The notes beneath the pieces are model-generated. The model saw only the letters and a program-made list of their open reading frames with translations. It did no database searches and had not been told where the DNA came from. Positions 16,506 through 25,976 of a stretch of DNA of 64,000 bases are shown here, piece by piece; positions within the stretch are counted from its first letter, which is position 1; each line of letters begins with the position of its first letter. A program made the position numbers and the translations under genes. This DNA is from Bacillota bacterium (GTDB lineage Bacteria; Bacillota; Clostridia; Christensenellales; SZUA-584). The DNA is taken from the NCBI GenBank assembly GCA_023428025.1, contig JAEYZN010000021.1, forward strand, positions 186,001 through 250,000, given 5' to 3'.

Positions 16506-18924
16506 CTACATTGAATTGATACCCAGCGACATCACGCCCGTATCCATGAGCGACATGATGCACGACTCGATGATTCCCTTCGCCGAGTACGTCATCATGG
16601 ACCGCGCCCTGCCCCGTGTGGAGGACGGCCTAAAGCCGGTTCAGCGCCGTATCCTCTATACGATAATGGAATTAGGGCTCACGCCCGACAAACCGCACAG
16701 AAAATCCGCGCGTATCGTGGGCGACTGCCTTGGTAAATATCACCCGCACGGCGATACCTCGGTGTATGACGCGATGGTGCGCATGGCGCAGGATTTCGTG
16801 ATGCGCGCGCCGTTGGTGCAGGGCCACGGCAACTTCGGCAGCATGGACGGCGACAGCGCCGCCGCGATGCGTTACACCGAGGCGCGGCTCTCCCCCATCG
16901 CCATGGAGATGCTGGCGCACATCGAGAAGGACACGGTGCGCTGGTCGTTCAACTTCGACGATACGCTGAAGGAACCCGAGATGCTGCCCGCCCGCTTCCC
17001 TAACCTGCTGGTCAATGGCGCTGCGGGCATCGCAGTGGGCCTCGCCACCAACATCCCGCCGCACAACTTAAACGAAGTCATCGACGGTGTGGTGGCGCGC
17101 ATCCAGAACCCGAAGCTGACGCTGGATGAGCTGATGCAGCTGATTCCCGGCCCGGACTTCCCGACCGGCGGCTATCTTCTGGGGCTGGACGGCCTGAAGG
17201 AAGCGTACGAAACAGGCCGCGGCAAGATCGTCATCCGCGCCAAAACCTCCATCGAAAAAGGCGTCAACGGCAAGACAAACATCGTCGTCACCGAGATGCC
17301 CTATCAGGTCAACAAGGCGGCGATGCTCAGCAAGATACTCGCCGCGACGGAACAGAAAAAGGATATGTTCGCCGGGATAGCGGACATCCGCGACGAGTCG
17401 GACCGCACCGGCATCCGCGCCGTCATCGAAGTCCGCAAGGACTACGACCCCAGGAAGATACTCAACTGCCTGTATAAATACTCCGACATGCAGGTGACTT
17501 TCGGGATCAACATGGTGTGCATCGCGGACGGCCAGCCCAAGCAGCTTCCGATCATGGACATCATCGACCACTATATCGCGTTCCAGAAGGACATCGTGAC
17601 GCGGCGGACGCAGTACGACCTGGAAAAAGCGAAGCAGCGGGAACACATCCTTGTCGGCCTCATCATCGCCGTGCAGAACATCGACGAGGTGATCCGCATC
17701 ATCCGCGCTTCCGCGTCGCCCAAGGAGGCGCGCGAAAAGCTGATGGCTCGTTTCGACCTGACGCAGATACAGGCGCAGGCGATCCTCGACATGCGCCTCG
17801 CCCGGCTCACGGCGCTGGAAATCGAGGAACTGCGCAAAGAATACGCGTTCATCCTTGAAACCATCAAGCGCCTTGAGGCTATTCTCGCCTCCGAAGCAAA
17901 GCTGCTCCGCGTCATCATCAACGAACTCACCGAGATCAAGAACAGCTACGGTGATCGGCGCCGGACGCGCATCCTTGAAACCAGCCACGAAGTGGAGATT
18001 GACGAAGCTGAGTTCAAGAACGTCGAGGAGTGCGTCATCATATTGACGCAGAATGACTTCTTAAAGCGCGTCAACCAGAAATCATATCAGAAATCCGCTC
18101 CGGCGGACGGTGAAGTCGTCAAAAGCATCGTTCCTTCCGCAACGGATATGCGCGTACAGATATTCACCAGCCAAGGCAACCTATATACCCTGCCTGCCAC
18201 GGATATCCCCGAATGCAAGCTGCGCGACAAGGGCAAGCCGCTGTCTGCCCTGCTGGCCGGTATCGCGCCGGGCGAGAGCATCGCCGGATTGTTCTCCGTA
18301 TCGGACTACAATGAGAACACGCATGTGTTCTTTGCCACGCGCGCCGGGCTCATCAAGCGCACCGGCCTCAATGAGTACGACGTACGCAACAAAAAGATCG
18401 TCGCTTGCGGTCTGGGTGCGGGCGACAGCATCGTCTCCGTCCATATGCTTAAAGAAGACTGTGACTGGCTGGTCGTCACACGCGGCGGCATGGCCGTTCG
18501 CTTCCCTTCCTCAGATATTTCGGCCATGGGCCGCAGCGCCAAGGGCGTCAAGGCGGTCACACTGGACAAGAGCGACAGCGTGGTGATGGCCTCGCCTGTG
18601 GACGCTGCCGACGAGGTCGCGATGTTCACCGACCTGGGCTACGCCAAGCTGATGCAGGTCTCCGATTTCGAGGCGCAGCACCGCGGCGGCAAGGGTGTCA
18701 AGGCGGCATCGTTCCTGAAAAACGGCTCCACCGGCACGTCCGTTGCGGCGGCCTTCCCTGTCTCCGAACCGTGCGGCATCGTCATCATGTTGAAATCCGG
18801 CCAGAGTATCAGCCTCTCGTCCGAGCAATTGGAGCGGCAGGGCCGGACGGCGCGCGGCAGCTCGGCGGTGCTGGCGGTGCTGGGAGATGCGGTGATATCC
18901 GCAGGCAAGTCGTTCCTGTCGTAA
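16495..18924 (+). CDS. gyrA: DNA gyrase subunit A (DNA cleavage subunit)
   Basis: An 809-residue subunit. It has DRALPRVEDGLKPVQRRIL, the quinolone region KYHPHGDTSVYD (Thr88 where E. coli GyrA has Ser83) and the catalytic tyrosine Tyr127 in AAAMRYTEA. The C-terminal beta-pinwheel contains QHRGGKG at residues 728-734, close to the QRRGGKG box that marks gyrase and allows negative supercoiling; topoisomerase IV ParC lacks a clean box. I therefore prefer gyrase, with topoisomerase IV as the alternative because dnaA, recF and the origin are not next to it. Its ATG lies inside the end of gyrB. Confidence 0.85.
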   Translation: MSNNYIELIPSDITPVSMSDMMHDSMIPFAEYVIMDRALPRVEDGLKPVQRRILYTIMELGLTPDKPHRKSARIVGDCLGKYHPHGDTSVYDAMVRMAQDFVMRAPLVQGHGNFGSMDGDSAAAMRYTEARLSPIAMEMLAHIEKDTVRWSFNFDDTLKEPEMLPARFPNLLVNGAAGIAVGLATNIPPHNLNEVIDGVVARIQNPKLTLDELMQLIPGPDFPTGGYLLGLDGLKEAYETGRGKIVIRAKTSIEKGVNGKTNIVVTEMPYQVNKAAMLSKILAATEQKKDMFAGIADIRDESDRTGIRAVIEVRKDYDPRKILNCLYKYSDMQVTFGINMVCIADGQPKQLPIMDIIDHYIAFQKDIVTRRTQYDLEKAKQREHILVGLIIAVQNIDEVIRIIRASASPKEAREKLMARFDLTQIQAQAILDMRLARLTALEIEELRKEYAFILETIKRLEAILASEAKLLRVIINELTEIKNSYGDRRRTRILETSHEVEIDEAEFKNVEECVIILTQNDFLKRVNQKSYQKSAPADGEVVKSIVPSATDMRVQIFTSQGNLYTLPATDIPECKLRDKGKPLSALLAGIAPGESIAGLFSVSDYNENTHVFFATRAGLIKRTGLNEYDVRNKKIVACGLGAGDSIVSVHMLKEDCDWLVVTRGGMAVRFPSSDISAMGRSAKGVKAVTLDKSDSVVMASPVDAADEVAMFTDLGYAKLMQVSDFEAQHRGGKGVKAASFLKNGSTGTSVAAAFPVSEPCGIVIMLKSGQSISLSSEQLERQGRTARGSSAVLAVLGDAVISAGKSFLS

Positions 18925-18944
18925 CATATCAACTCTTTATAGCA

Positions 18945-18971
18945 AAAAAGCCAGCCGATGGGCTGGCTTTT
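18945..18971 (+). terminator. Bidirectional terminator between gyrA and dacF
   Basis: AAAAGCCAGCC-GAT-GGGCTGGCTTTT hairpin with A- and T-runs on both sides, located between the convergent stops at 18924 and 18982. Confidence 0.92.
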
Positions 18972-18981
18972 GTTTTATTGT

Positions 18982-20367
18982 CTATTTTATCCGGTAGCTG
19001 TAATGCGGACGGCGCTTGTTAAAACGCTTGCGCTTGCGCCTTGTGACTGTGAGCAAACGTATCACGAGAAACACGATCAGTCCGGCGGGAATGATGAGCC
19101 AGTAAAACACGTTGTTGTCCGGCTTGGTGATCTCTTCGATGTTGACAGCCGGCATCACGTTCACCGCGGTGCCGCCGCTCGCGTTCGGTTCTGCGCCCGC
19201 CTGCAGCACGTCACGCGTGGCGATCAGGCTGCCCTGGTAGATGGGCTCACCGGTCTTTTCACTCTTATAGGTTACGGTGCCCAGCACGTCCCCTTTCACC
19301 ACAGGCGCCTGGAGTGACGAGGTATAAGAAGTTTCCGGTACAATTTTGTCCGTTCCGTTCAATATACCCTCCGCCACCGATTTCTTAATGGTCGCGAACG
19401 TCCCGGCGCTGGTCGGCCCTTCAAACTGTAATAATCCGTCGCTTTCATCGGTCGAGGCATAATTCTCGATCTGAATTTTCACAGGTTCGACTTTATCCAA
19501 CAATGTCTGCACATCCACTGTGGTGAAATTATCGAAACCCCATTCAAAGAGGGATTTGGCAAGAGGCCATCGTTCGCTGCCGTTATATTCATCCCTAAAG
19601 ATCAGGCAGATCAGGTCCATATCATTTCTGCTGGCTGAAGCCACAAGACAGTCGCCGGCGGCTGGCGTCGATCCCGTTTTAATACCGGTCGCATATTGGT
19701 AATATGAACTGCTGTCAGACTGCAGCAGTTTGTTTGTATTTTTAACGACTCTTGAATTTGATTTATTGGTGGCAGGCATCGTATACGACGTTTGTTTTAC
19801 AATCTTCACAAACTGTGGGTTTTGCATGGCGGCCATTGTCAGCAACGCCATATCCCACGCGGTCGTCACATGGCCCTCGGTATGCATCCCATGCGAAACG
19901 ACAAAATGGGTATTCTTCATCCCCAACTGAGCCGCTTTGGTGTTCATCATGGCGGCAAAGCCTTCTTCACTTTCACCAATATGCTCGGCAACGGCAACCG
20001 CAGCGTCGTTGCCGGAGGCCATCATCATGCCATTGATCAGGTCTTCAAATTTAACCTCTTCCCCGGTTCTGAGCTTAGGTTCCAGTGTAGACCCGCTTTG
20101 GTCCGCAGCATTGGCCGATACTGTGACCACATCGCTCATGTTCCCTTTTTCCAGCGCCAGAAGCAACGTCATGATCTTGGTCGTGCTGGCCGGTTCTATC
20201 TGCTGGTCTGCATTCTTCTCGGACAATACCGTCCCGGAATTTGCATCAATCAGCAAAACGGCGTACGGCGAAACCTCACCGGGATACCCGTCCGCCGCCA
20301 GCACTGTGCCTGTAAATGCAAGAAGCACTGTTAACAATATAGTTAAAACAGTTATGAATCTTTTCAA
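18982..20367 (-). CDS. dacF: D-alanyl-D-alanine carboxypeptidase (PBP5/DacF type), copy 2
   Basis: A 461-residue S11 peptidase. A signal peptide ends near TGTVLAADG; the active-site SxxK is in PASTTKIM, the SGN motif in MMASGNDAAVAVAEH, and KTG in ATGIKTGSTPAAGD. A beta-rich PBP5 C-terminal domain follows, then a C-terminal membrane segment (VFYWLIIPAGLIVFLVIRL) and a strongly basic tail (RRKRKRFNKRRP). It trims the terminal D-Ala of peptidoglycan pentapeptides on the outer face of the membrane. The start is TTG with GGGGGATG upstream. It is a tandem paralogue of the next gene upstream and shares its architecture. Confidence 0.93.
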   Translation of the reverse strand: MKRFITVLTILLTVLLAFTGTVLAADGYPGEVSPYAVLLIDANSGTVLSEKNADQQIEPASTTKIMTLLLALEKGNMSDVVTVSANAADQSGSTLEPKLRTGEEVKFEDLINGMMMASGNDAAVAVAEHIGESEEGFAAMMNTKAAQLGMKNTHFVVSHGMHTEGHVTTAWDMALLTMAAMQNPQFVKIVKQTSYTMPATNKSNSRVVKNTNKLLQSDSSSYYQYATGIKTGSTPAAGDCLVASASRNDMDLICLIFRDEYNGSERWPLAKSLFEWGFDNFTTVDVQTLLDKVEPVKIQIENYASTDESDGLLQFEGPTSAGTFATIKKSVAEGILNGTDKIVPETSYTSSLQAPVVKGDVLGTVTYKSEKTGEPIYQGSLIATRDVLQAGAEPNASGGTAVNVMPAVNIEEITKPDNNVFYWLIIPAGLIVFLVIRLLTVTRRKRKRFNKRRPHYSYRIK

Positions 20368-20468
20368 ACTGTAACATCCCCCAATAAACCGGCCAGCGAA
20401 CAGGCCGTTTATACCCCAAGTATATCACGTCCGTGATTAAAATGCATGCAATCTCATTGGCAGGCTGT

Positions 20469-21848
20469 TTACCTGCGCCGTCTCCTTGCGGCACGCCTGC
20501 GGTAACGCCTTTTGCGTTTGACCGCAGTGACAACAAGCAAAGCGACAAACACAAGTAGCACGGCTCCCACACCGATCAATATCCATCCAAGCAGCCCGAC
20601 TCCGCCATTTTCACCCGAAGCTTCGGGCGTCTCTGAAGGCAACGGCGGCTGTTCTGTGGGCTGGGCCGATACTTCGTCTGCGGATGCGGCATTGCCCGAA
20701 GCCACCAGTTTGCCCTGATACACGACTTCGCCCGTGTCTGTCGCATATTCTATGGTGCCGACTTCGTCTCCTTCATTGACAGGCGCGGTTAACGTGTCTC
20801 CGTTATAATACTGAATACGGCTGGTGAGTTCGCCTGCTTCAACCTTTTCGGCAAGCGCCTTCTCAACGGTCTGGAAAAGCTCACCGGTATTTGCGACGTA
20901 AAGTTCCAAAGTTTCGCTGCCTGGGGCTGTGTTTTGCACGCTGACGCTGACCGGCCCTGTGCTCTCAATGATCGACTGAATGTTGAGCGTCCGGAAGTTG
21001 CTGAAGCCGTATTCAAAAAGAGATTTTGTAAGCGGCCACCGCTCGCTCCCATTGTATTTATCGTTGAATATCAGGCAGATCAGGTTCATGCCATCTTTGC
21101 TGGCTGACGAAACAAGACAATCCCCCGCGGCAGGTGTTGAGCCCGTCTTGATGCCGGTCGCATATTTATAATAATATTTATTGTCCGGCTCCAAACCGGT
21201 CGGCAACAGCAGTTTATTGGTATTGAGCACTTCCCATGTCGAGCTATGCTTGTTATCGGCAGGCATGGTATAAGAGGCTTGTCCAACAATCTGGGCAAAC
21301 TCCGGATCATGCATCGCATAAAGCGTCAGGCGCGCCATATCGCGTGCCGTCGTATGATGATTTTCCACATGCATGCCATGGGCGACGACAAAATTGGTAT
21401 TCGTCATGCCCAGCTCACTGGCTTTGGCGTTCATCAATACGGCAAAGCCTTCTTCTGAACCGCCTACAGCCTCGGCCACCGCAACAGCGGCGTCATTGCC
21501 GGAAGCCAGCATCATGCCGTTCAAAAGGTCTTTCATGACGATCTCTTCTCCTGAAGAGATGTGAAGCAATGAACCTCCCTGGCGTTCCGCATTGGACGAC
21601 ACCGTGACCACGCTGTCCATATCTGCCTTTTCCAGCGCGACAAGCAGTGTCATGATCTTGGTCGTGCTGGCCGGTTCAACGATCTCATCCGCATTCTTCT
21701 CGTACAACACTTTGCCTGAGTCGGCATCGAGAAGCAATACGGCATACGGCCCCACCTCGCCTTCGTATGCGGGGGCTGCCTGCGCCGGGCCTATAAAAAG
21801 CGTCAGTGTCAGGGCGATCGTAAAACATAAAGCTAAGATTTTTTTCAA
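20469..21848 (-). CDS. dacF: D-alanyl-D-alanine carboxypeptidase (PBP5/DacF type), copy 1
   Basis: A 459-residue paralogue of the gene at 18982. The signal peptide is MKKILALCFTIALTLTLFIG; motifs are PASTTKIM (SxxK), MLASGNDAAVAVAEA (SGN) and ATGIKTGSTPAAGD (KTG). Its linker (QPTEQPPLPSETPEASGENG) precedes a transmembrane segment and an arginine-rich tail (KRKRRYRRRAARRRRR), so it is anchored at both signal and tail before processing. The start is TTG at 21848 with AAAGGAG upstream; the frame runs 34 codons further but without a ribosome site. Local duplication produced the two genes. One may act in vegetative wall and the other in the spore cortex, which is inference. Confidence 0.93.
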   Translation of the reverse strand: MKKILALCFTIALTLTLFIGPAQAAPAYEGEVGPYAVLLLDADSGKVLYEKNADEIVEPASTTKIMTLLVALEKADMDSVVTVSSNAERQGGSLLHISSGEEIVMKDLLNGMMLASGNDAAVAVAEAVGGSEEGFAVLMNAKASELGMTNTNFVVAHGMHVENHHTTARDMARLTLYAMHDPEFAQIVGQASYTMPADNKHSSTWEVLNTNKLLLPTGLEPDNKYYYKYATGIKTGSTPAAGDCLVSSASKDGMNLICLIFNDKYNGSERWPLTKSLFEYGFSNFRTLNIQSIIESTGPVSVSVQNTAPGSETLELYVANTGELFQTVEKALAEKVEAGELTSRIQYYNGDTLTAPVNEGDEVGTIEYATDTGEVVYQGKLVASGNAASADEVSAQPTEQPPLPSETPEASGENGGVGLLGWILIGVGAVLLVFVALLVVTAVKRKRRYRRRAARRRRR

Positions 21849-21994
21849 AACGCCAGTTGCTCCTTTTGCGTAATCATTTGCTAGTATACCAGCAATCACA
21901 GCGTTTGTGAATGCCAATATGGCAAAACAGTGCGTTTGGTTTGTGAACATTCATGGATACGATTTCTTTTTAATTCTCTATTTGTTTAAATAAA

Positions 21995-22023
21995 GAAAAA
22001 GAGCAGCATCTCTGCCGCTCTTT
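21995..22023 (-). terminator. Terminator of the dehydrogenase operon
   Basis: Minus-strand AAAGAGCGGC ... GCTGCTCTTT hairpin with one mismatch and a T-run, 16 bases after the stop at 22039. Confidence 0.75.
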
Positions 22024-22038
22024 AAAGCGAATTATTTG

Positions 22039-23067
22039 CTAGGGCAACACAACTGCCTTTACGGCTTTCTCTTTGACCACGCTTTCGAATGCTTTGTCAA
22101 TATCGCTGAAAGCAAACGTCGTGATGTATTTTTCCACATTGAGCATGCCGCTCACCACCATCTCCAGCACCTGTTTGTTCTGCGCCACGGTGGAGGCGTG
22201 CGCGCCAAATACGCCCAGCTCCTTGTAGTGAATCAGGTTGCTGTCGAGGTGATAGTTATCGGTGCCGGGCAGCCCGCCAAACAGGCTCATCCGGCCATTC
22301 TTGTACAGCAGTTCCAACCCTTGCCGGTGTGTGATGCCCGCCGGAGCAGCCGTGATAACCACGTCCACACCGCCGCCCACCATCTGGCGCACCACGTCCA
22401 TGTAGCCGGGGTCGCTCGAGTCGACAACTTCCACGCCTGGCACGAACTGCTTGACCTGTATGCGGCGGCTCTCGGATATCTCCGCCACGATCACTTTGGA
22501 TGCGCCCTGAATGAACGCCAGCTCGGCATGGATGCAGCCCAGATAGCCGGAACCATAGATCAGCACACTGTCGCCCCGTTCTATCTTCAGATAGGTCTGG
22601 GCGTTCACCGCGCAAGCCACCGGCTCCACCACAGACGCGGCGGTAACGGAAATACTGTCGGGTATCGGGATCAAATGCCCCTGACGGATCGCCAGCGCGG
22701 GTATGTGGATGTATTCCGCGAATGTGCCGTCCATCTGGAAACCGACGGTCACCAGATTGTCGCACATGTTGGAGCGGCCCTTTTTACAGCTCTTACACTC
22801 ACCGCAGCCAATGGCGGGCGCCATGATATACCGGCCGCCCACCTTCAGGCCGGTGGAAGCGTCGGCCTCTACGATCTCGTAGCAGGCCTCATGCCCCATG
22901 ATGACGGGTGTCTTGAGCTTGGGATTGCCGAAGCGGTATGTCCGAAGGTCTGTGCCGCATATGGATGCGCACAATATCTTCGCAACAGCCTCGCCCGGGC
23001 CCGCCTTGGGCCTGGGCACCTCGTCTATCGAGAAGTTGGTCTCCCCGTGATAAACAAATGCTTTCAT
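22039..23067 (-). CDS. Zinc-dependent medium-chain dehydrogenase (sorbitol/threonine dehydrogenase type), second gene
   Basis: A 342-residue MDR protein. The catalytic zinc site is CASICGTDLRTYR and GHEACYEIVE; the structural zinc site is CGECKSCKKGRSNMC; the nucleotide-binding loop is VLIYGSGYLGCIHAEL. It oxidises a secondary alcohol of a sugar, polyol or hydroxy acid with NAD(P). It starts 6 bases after the preceding dehydrogenase gene and ends at a terminator. Substrate is unknown; the DeoR regulator upstream points to carbohydrate catabolism. Confidence 0.92.
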   Translation of the reverse strand: MKAFVYHGETNFSIDEVPRPKAGPGEAVAKILCASICGTDLRTYRFGNPKLKTPVIMGHEACYEIVEADASTGLKVGGRYIMAPAIGCGECKSCKKGRSNMCDNLVTVGFQMDGTFAEYIHIPALAIRQGHLIPIPDSISVTAASVVEPVACAVNAQTYLKIERGDSVLIYGSGYLGCIHAELAFIQGASKVIVAEISESRRIQVKQFVPGVEVVDSSDPGYMDVVRQMVGGGVDVVITAAPAGITHRQGLELLYKNGRMSLFGGLPGTDNYHLDSNLIHYKELGVFGAHASTVAQNKQVLEMVVSGMLNVEKYITTFAFSDIDKAFESVVKEKAVKAVVLP

Positions 23068-23073
23068 CGATCA

Positions 23074-24141
23074 TTACTCCTTCGTTATTCCCCAGGGGAA
23101 GAACAGTATCTTGTTGAAGAATATCTCCTTGCGGTGGATCTTCTCGAACGTCTCCGGCACGTCTTCCAGCTCCAGGCGATGCGTGATCACCTTGGTCGCG
23201 TCGATCGTGCCGTCCGCGAGGCTGTCCACGCCGTGCGTCCATTCCCAGCCCGGGAACGGCTTGGAGAAGGAGTTCCACGAGCCTTTGAGCGTCTTCTCGC
23301 CTCTCATGATCATGTCCACGCACTTCTCGGAGAGTTCCAGCGGCTGGTGCGAGATGCCGAGGAACACCATCGTGCCGTGTTTGGCCGTCGCCATGATCGC
23401 GTTGTGCTGGGCCGGGGGGAAACCGGATGCATCGATGCAGACATCCGCGCCGCCGTCCGTCGCCTTTACGATCTGCTCCACCACGTCGGCATCCGTGCCG
23501 TTGATGCAGACATCCGCGCCGGAGAGCGCGGCCGCTTTGAGCTTCTCTGCGCCAACGTCCACCGCCACCACCTTGGTCGCTCCCTTGGCCTTCATGTACT
23601 GCAGCGCATACAGGCCGATGGTGCCCACACCCACCACGCAGACCTTGTCCCCGGCCTTGAAGCCGCTACGCTTGATAGAGTGCAGCGCGTTGGCCAGCGG
23701 GTCCGTGGTCGCAGCCGCTTCATACGTCACATTGTCAGCGATCTTAAGCAGATTGAGTTCCGGCACGGCCAGGTACTGCGCGAAAGCGCCGTCGCAGCGG
23801 GAACCAAAATAGCTGTAGTCCTTACAGAGCGAGTAATGACCTTCCTCACAGTATTCGCACTTCAGGCAGGGCATCAGCGGCGGCACCGTCACACGGTCTC
23901 CCACCTTGAATTCCTTCACCGCGCTGCCCACTTCCACAATCTGTCCCGCAAACTCGTGCCCCGGCGTAATGGGCGAGATATACGCGCCATACTGGTTGAT
24001 GCGCGGGATGTCGGAGCCGCAGATACCCACGGACATCACCTTGATGAGCGCTTCGTTTTCCTTGATCTGAGGAATCGCCACTTCCTCCAGCTTCAGATCA
24101 CGGGGCGCATACATTCTGACTGCCTTCATCGTTCCGTTCAT
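23074..24141 (-). CDS. Zinc-dependent medium-chain dehydrogenase (galactitol/sorbitol type), first gene
   Basis: A 355-residue MDR protein with catalytic zinc residues in SVGICGSDIPRINQYG and TPGHEFAGQIVEVG, structural zinc cysteines in PCLKCEYCEEGHYSLC, and VCVVGVGTIGLYALQ for NAD binding. The start at 24141 is chosen because AAAGGAAG lies 7 bases before it; the frame extends 16 codons upstream into a repeat region. It is co-transcribed with the second dehydrogenase and lies 51 bases downstream of the DeoR gene. Two dehydrogenases in a row suggest successive oxidations of one polyol or sugar acid; no transporter is present. Confidence 0.92.
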   Translation of the reverse strand: MNGTMKAVRMYAPRDLKLEEVAIPQIKENEALIKVMSVGICGSDIPRINQYGAYISPITPGHEFAGQIVEVGSAVKEFKVGDRVTVPPLMPCLKCEYCEEGHYSLCKDYSYFGSRCDGAFAQYLAVPELNLLKIADNVTYEAAATTDPLANALHSIKRSGFKAGDKVCVVGVGTIGLYALQYMKAKGATKVVAVDVGAEKLKAAALSGADVCINGTDADVVEQIVKATDGGADVCIDASGFPPAQHNAIMATAKHGTMVFLGISHQPLELSEKCVDMIMRGEKTLKGSWNSFSKPFPGWEWTHGVDSLADGTIDATKVITHRLELEDVPETFEKIHRKEIFFNKILFFPWGITKE

Positions 24142-24167
24142 GTTAAATCTTCCTTTCAAAAATAATA

Positions 24168-24186
24168 TATTGTTTGTTATTGTTTG
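24168..24186 (-). promoter_or_regulatory. Tandem 10-bp repeats, possible DeoR operator
   Basis: On the plus strand TATTGTTTG occurs at 24168-24176 and again at 24178-24186, a 10-base period equal to one helix turn, with CAATTGTTA following. It lies between the deoR stop and the first dehydrogenase start. DeoR-family repressors often bind direct repeats, so this is a plausible operator; no binding is shown. Confidence 0.35.
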
Positions 24187-24192
24187 CAATTG

Positions 24193-24972
24193 TTAAACGA
24201 TATGGATCTGAACGCCCATATCTTCTATCATCTTTACGTACCTGTCTTCCACGTCCAAATCGGTGATCACGATATCGAAGTCCGCCAGCCGCGCGTACCG
24301 GGCGTACCAAGCCTTGCCCATCTTGGAGGAATCCACAAGCAGAATTCTCTGTTCGCTCGCCGCCATCGCCGCCTTTTTCATCTCGATCTCATACGATTCG
24401 GCGGTGGTCACCCCCACCTCGGCGGTCAGCCCGCGCGTGGCCATAAACGCTTTATTGATTTTTGTTTTCTTGATCAGCGATGCGCCTTCCTCGCTTTCAA
24501 ACATGCGCGTATTTCTGTGAAAAAAACCGCCGCACGCCACCACGCTCAAATTGGGCATGGCGCAAACGCCCTGAATGATGTTGAGTGCATAGCCGTATAC
24601 GATATTGCGTGAATCGTCGGGGATAAAATCGATGATGGACGACGTGGTGGACCCTGTGTCGATCAGCAGTACGTCGTTCGGCTGGATGAGCGACGCGGCC
24701 TTGCGGGCGATTCTTCTCTTTTGCGGAGCCTTTTCTCCCAGCTCCTGATCAATATCGTAAACCGAAGGCTTAAGCGGTGCGGACGACGGCGGCTGCAGTG
24801 ATACGCCGCCATAGAAAATATTGACGATTCCCTGCTCTTTGAGCATCTGCAGATCCCTTCGGACCGTCATCTCCGACGTTCCGAGATTCTTCGCAAATTC
24901 GCGGATCGTAACAACATTCTGCTTTTGCAGCATCTCCTGAATCGTATGAAGACGTTTACTTTTTTCGTCCAT
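24193..24972 (-). CDS. DeoR-family transcriptional regulator of sugar metabolism
   Basis: A 259-residue repressor. The N-terminal helix-turn-helix reads VTIREFAKNLGTSEMTVRRD, followed by LKEQGIVNIFYGG, the DeoR signature. The effector domain has DVLLIDTGSTTSSIIDFI (phosphosugar site, isomerase-like fold) and TRGLTAEVGVTTAESYEI. Start at 24972 is set by AAAGGAG 5 bases before it. It precedes two polyol-type dehydrogenases in the same direction and probably represses them until a phosphorylated sugar appears. Confidence 0.92.
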   Translation of the reverse strand: MDEKSKRLHTIQEMLQKQNVVTIREFAKNLGTSEMTVRRDLQMLKEQGIVNIFYGGVSLQPPSSAPLKPSVYDIDQELGEKAPQKRRIARKAASLIQPNDVLLIDTGSTTSSIIDFIPDDSRNIVYGYALNIIQGVCAMPNLSVVACGGFFHRNTRMFESEEGASLIKKTKINKAFMATRGLTAEVGVTTAESYEIEMKKAAMAASEQRILLVDSSKMGKAWYARYARLADFDIVITDLDVEDRYVKMIEDMGVQIHIV

Positions 24973-25154
24973 CAGCGCTCCTTTTATCTGCATATCAATA
25001 GTATCATTGTCCGGCGTTCGATGTCAATGGAAATGTTGTTACTTTAACATCATGTGCTCGCAATCATTTGTATTATCCGGCTTTTCAAACAACGGGGCGG
25101 CATGTATAATAGACGCGATAAAAGATTTTCATTTTGTTTCAACCGGGAGGAATA

Positions 25155-25976
25155 ATGGCATACAAATTAATCGCGATAGACGTTGACGACACCCTGCTGA
25201 CGAGCGATGTCCGCATACCCGAAAGGGTCAGCGAGGCTATCCGCAAAGCCGTCGAAAAGGGCGTGATCGTTGTGTTGTGCACCGGCCGCACCAAAAAGGG
25301 CATGCTGCGGTTTTATGATGATCTTCATCTGGATACGCTGTATATCACATCGGGCGGCGCTGAGGTCTTTGATGCCGCCGGGCACGCAGTGTTCACACGC
25401 GGGGTCGATCCGCCGCTTGTCAAAAAGGTTCTTGAGTTCGGCGAGAAAAAAGGCGTTCACGCTCAGGTCTATATCGACGGGGAACTCGTTTACCGGGAAA
25501 AGAGCAAGTATTCCGACTATTATGAGCGGTTTTACGGCCATCCCGGCATCATGGAGCCGAATCTTCTGAAAATGCCGCAGATCATCACCCCCAAGGTGCT
25601 GTTCGTGATCGATGAGGACAAGATCGCCGGAATCAAGGAAGAAGCCGAGAAGCGCTTCCCCATGCTGACGATCAAGCAGTCCAAACCGGTATATATCGAA
25701 TTTGCGCACCCAAGCGTCAACAAAGGTGAAGCGCTGGCCTTTGTGGCCAGCCATTACGGCGTGGACCGAAAGGATGTCATCGCGGTCGGCGATACCGACA
25801 TCGATATCCCCATGCTGGAATACGCCGGCCTTGGCGTCGCGATGGCGAATGCAACACTTCATGTCCAGGAAGCCGCCGACATCATCTGCCCCTCCAACAA
25901 CGAGGGCGGCGTAGCGGACGTGATTGAAAAATACATACTGGAGGGAGCTTATGAAAGTGAAGCTCAAAATCGATGA
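25155..25976 (+). CDS. HAD-superfamily hydrolase, Cof/YidA type
   Basis: A 273-residue phosphatase. HAD motifs are IAIDVDDTLLTSD (I), VVLCTGRTKKG (II), VNKGEAL with Lys (III) and VIAVGDTDIDIPML (IV); a C2B cap lies between. Members dephosphorylate sugar phosphates and related small molecules. GGGAGG lies before the ATG and a TATAAT at 25105-25110 may be its promoter -10. Its last 26 bases overlap hprK, so it is the first gene of an operon with hprK and the ROK kinase. Confidence 0.92.
   Translation: MAYKLIAIDVDDTLLTSDVRIPERVSEAIRKAVEKGVIVVLCTGRTKKGMLRFYDDLHLDTLYITSGGAEVFDAAGHAVFTRGVDPPLVKKVLEFGEKKGVHAQVYIDGELVYREKSKYSDYYERFYGHPGIMEPNLLKMPQIITPKVLFVIDEDKIAGIKEEAEKRFPMLTIKQSKPVYIEFAHPSVNKGEALAFVASHYGVDRKDVIAVGDTDIDIPMLEYAGLGVAMANATLHVQEAADIICPSNNEGGVADVIEKYILEGAYESEAQNR

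Noticed and set aside
22036..24165. A 709-codon open frame on the plus strand opposite the two dehydrogenases
   Set aside because: Antisense shadow of conserved MDR genes, with low-complexity His/Arg composition.
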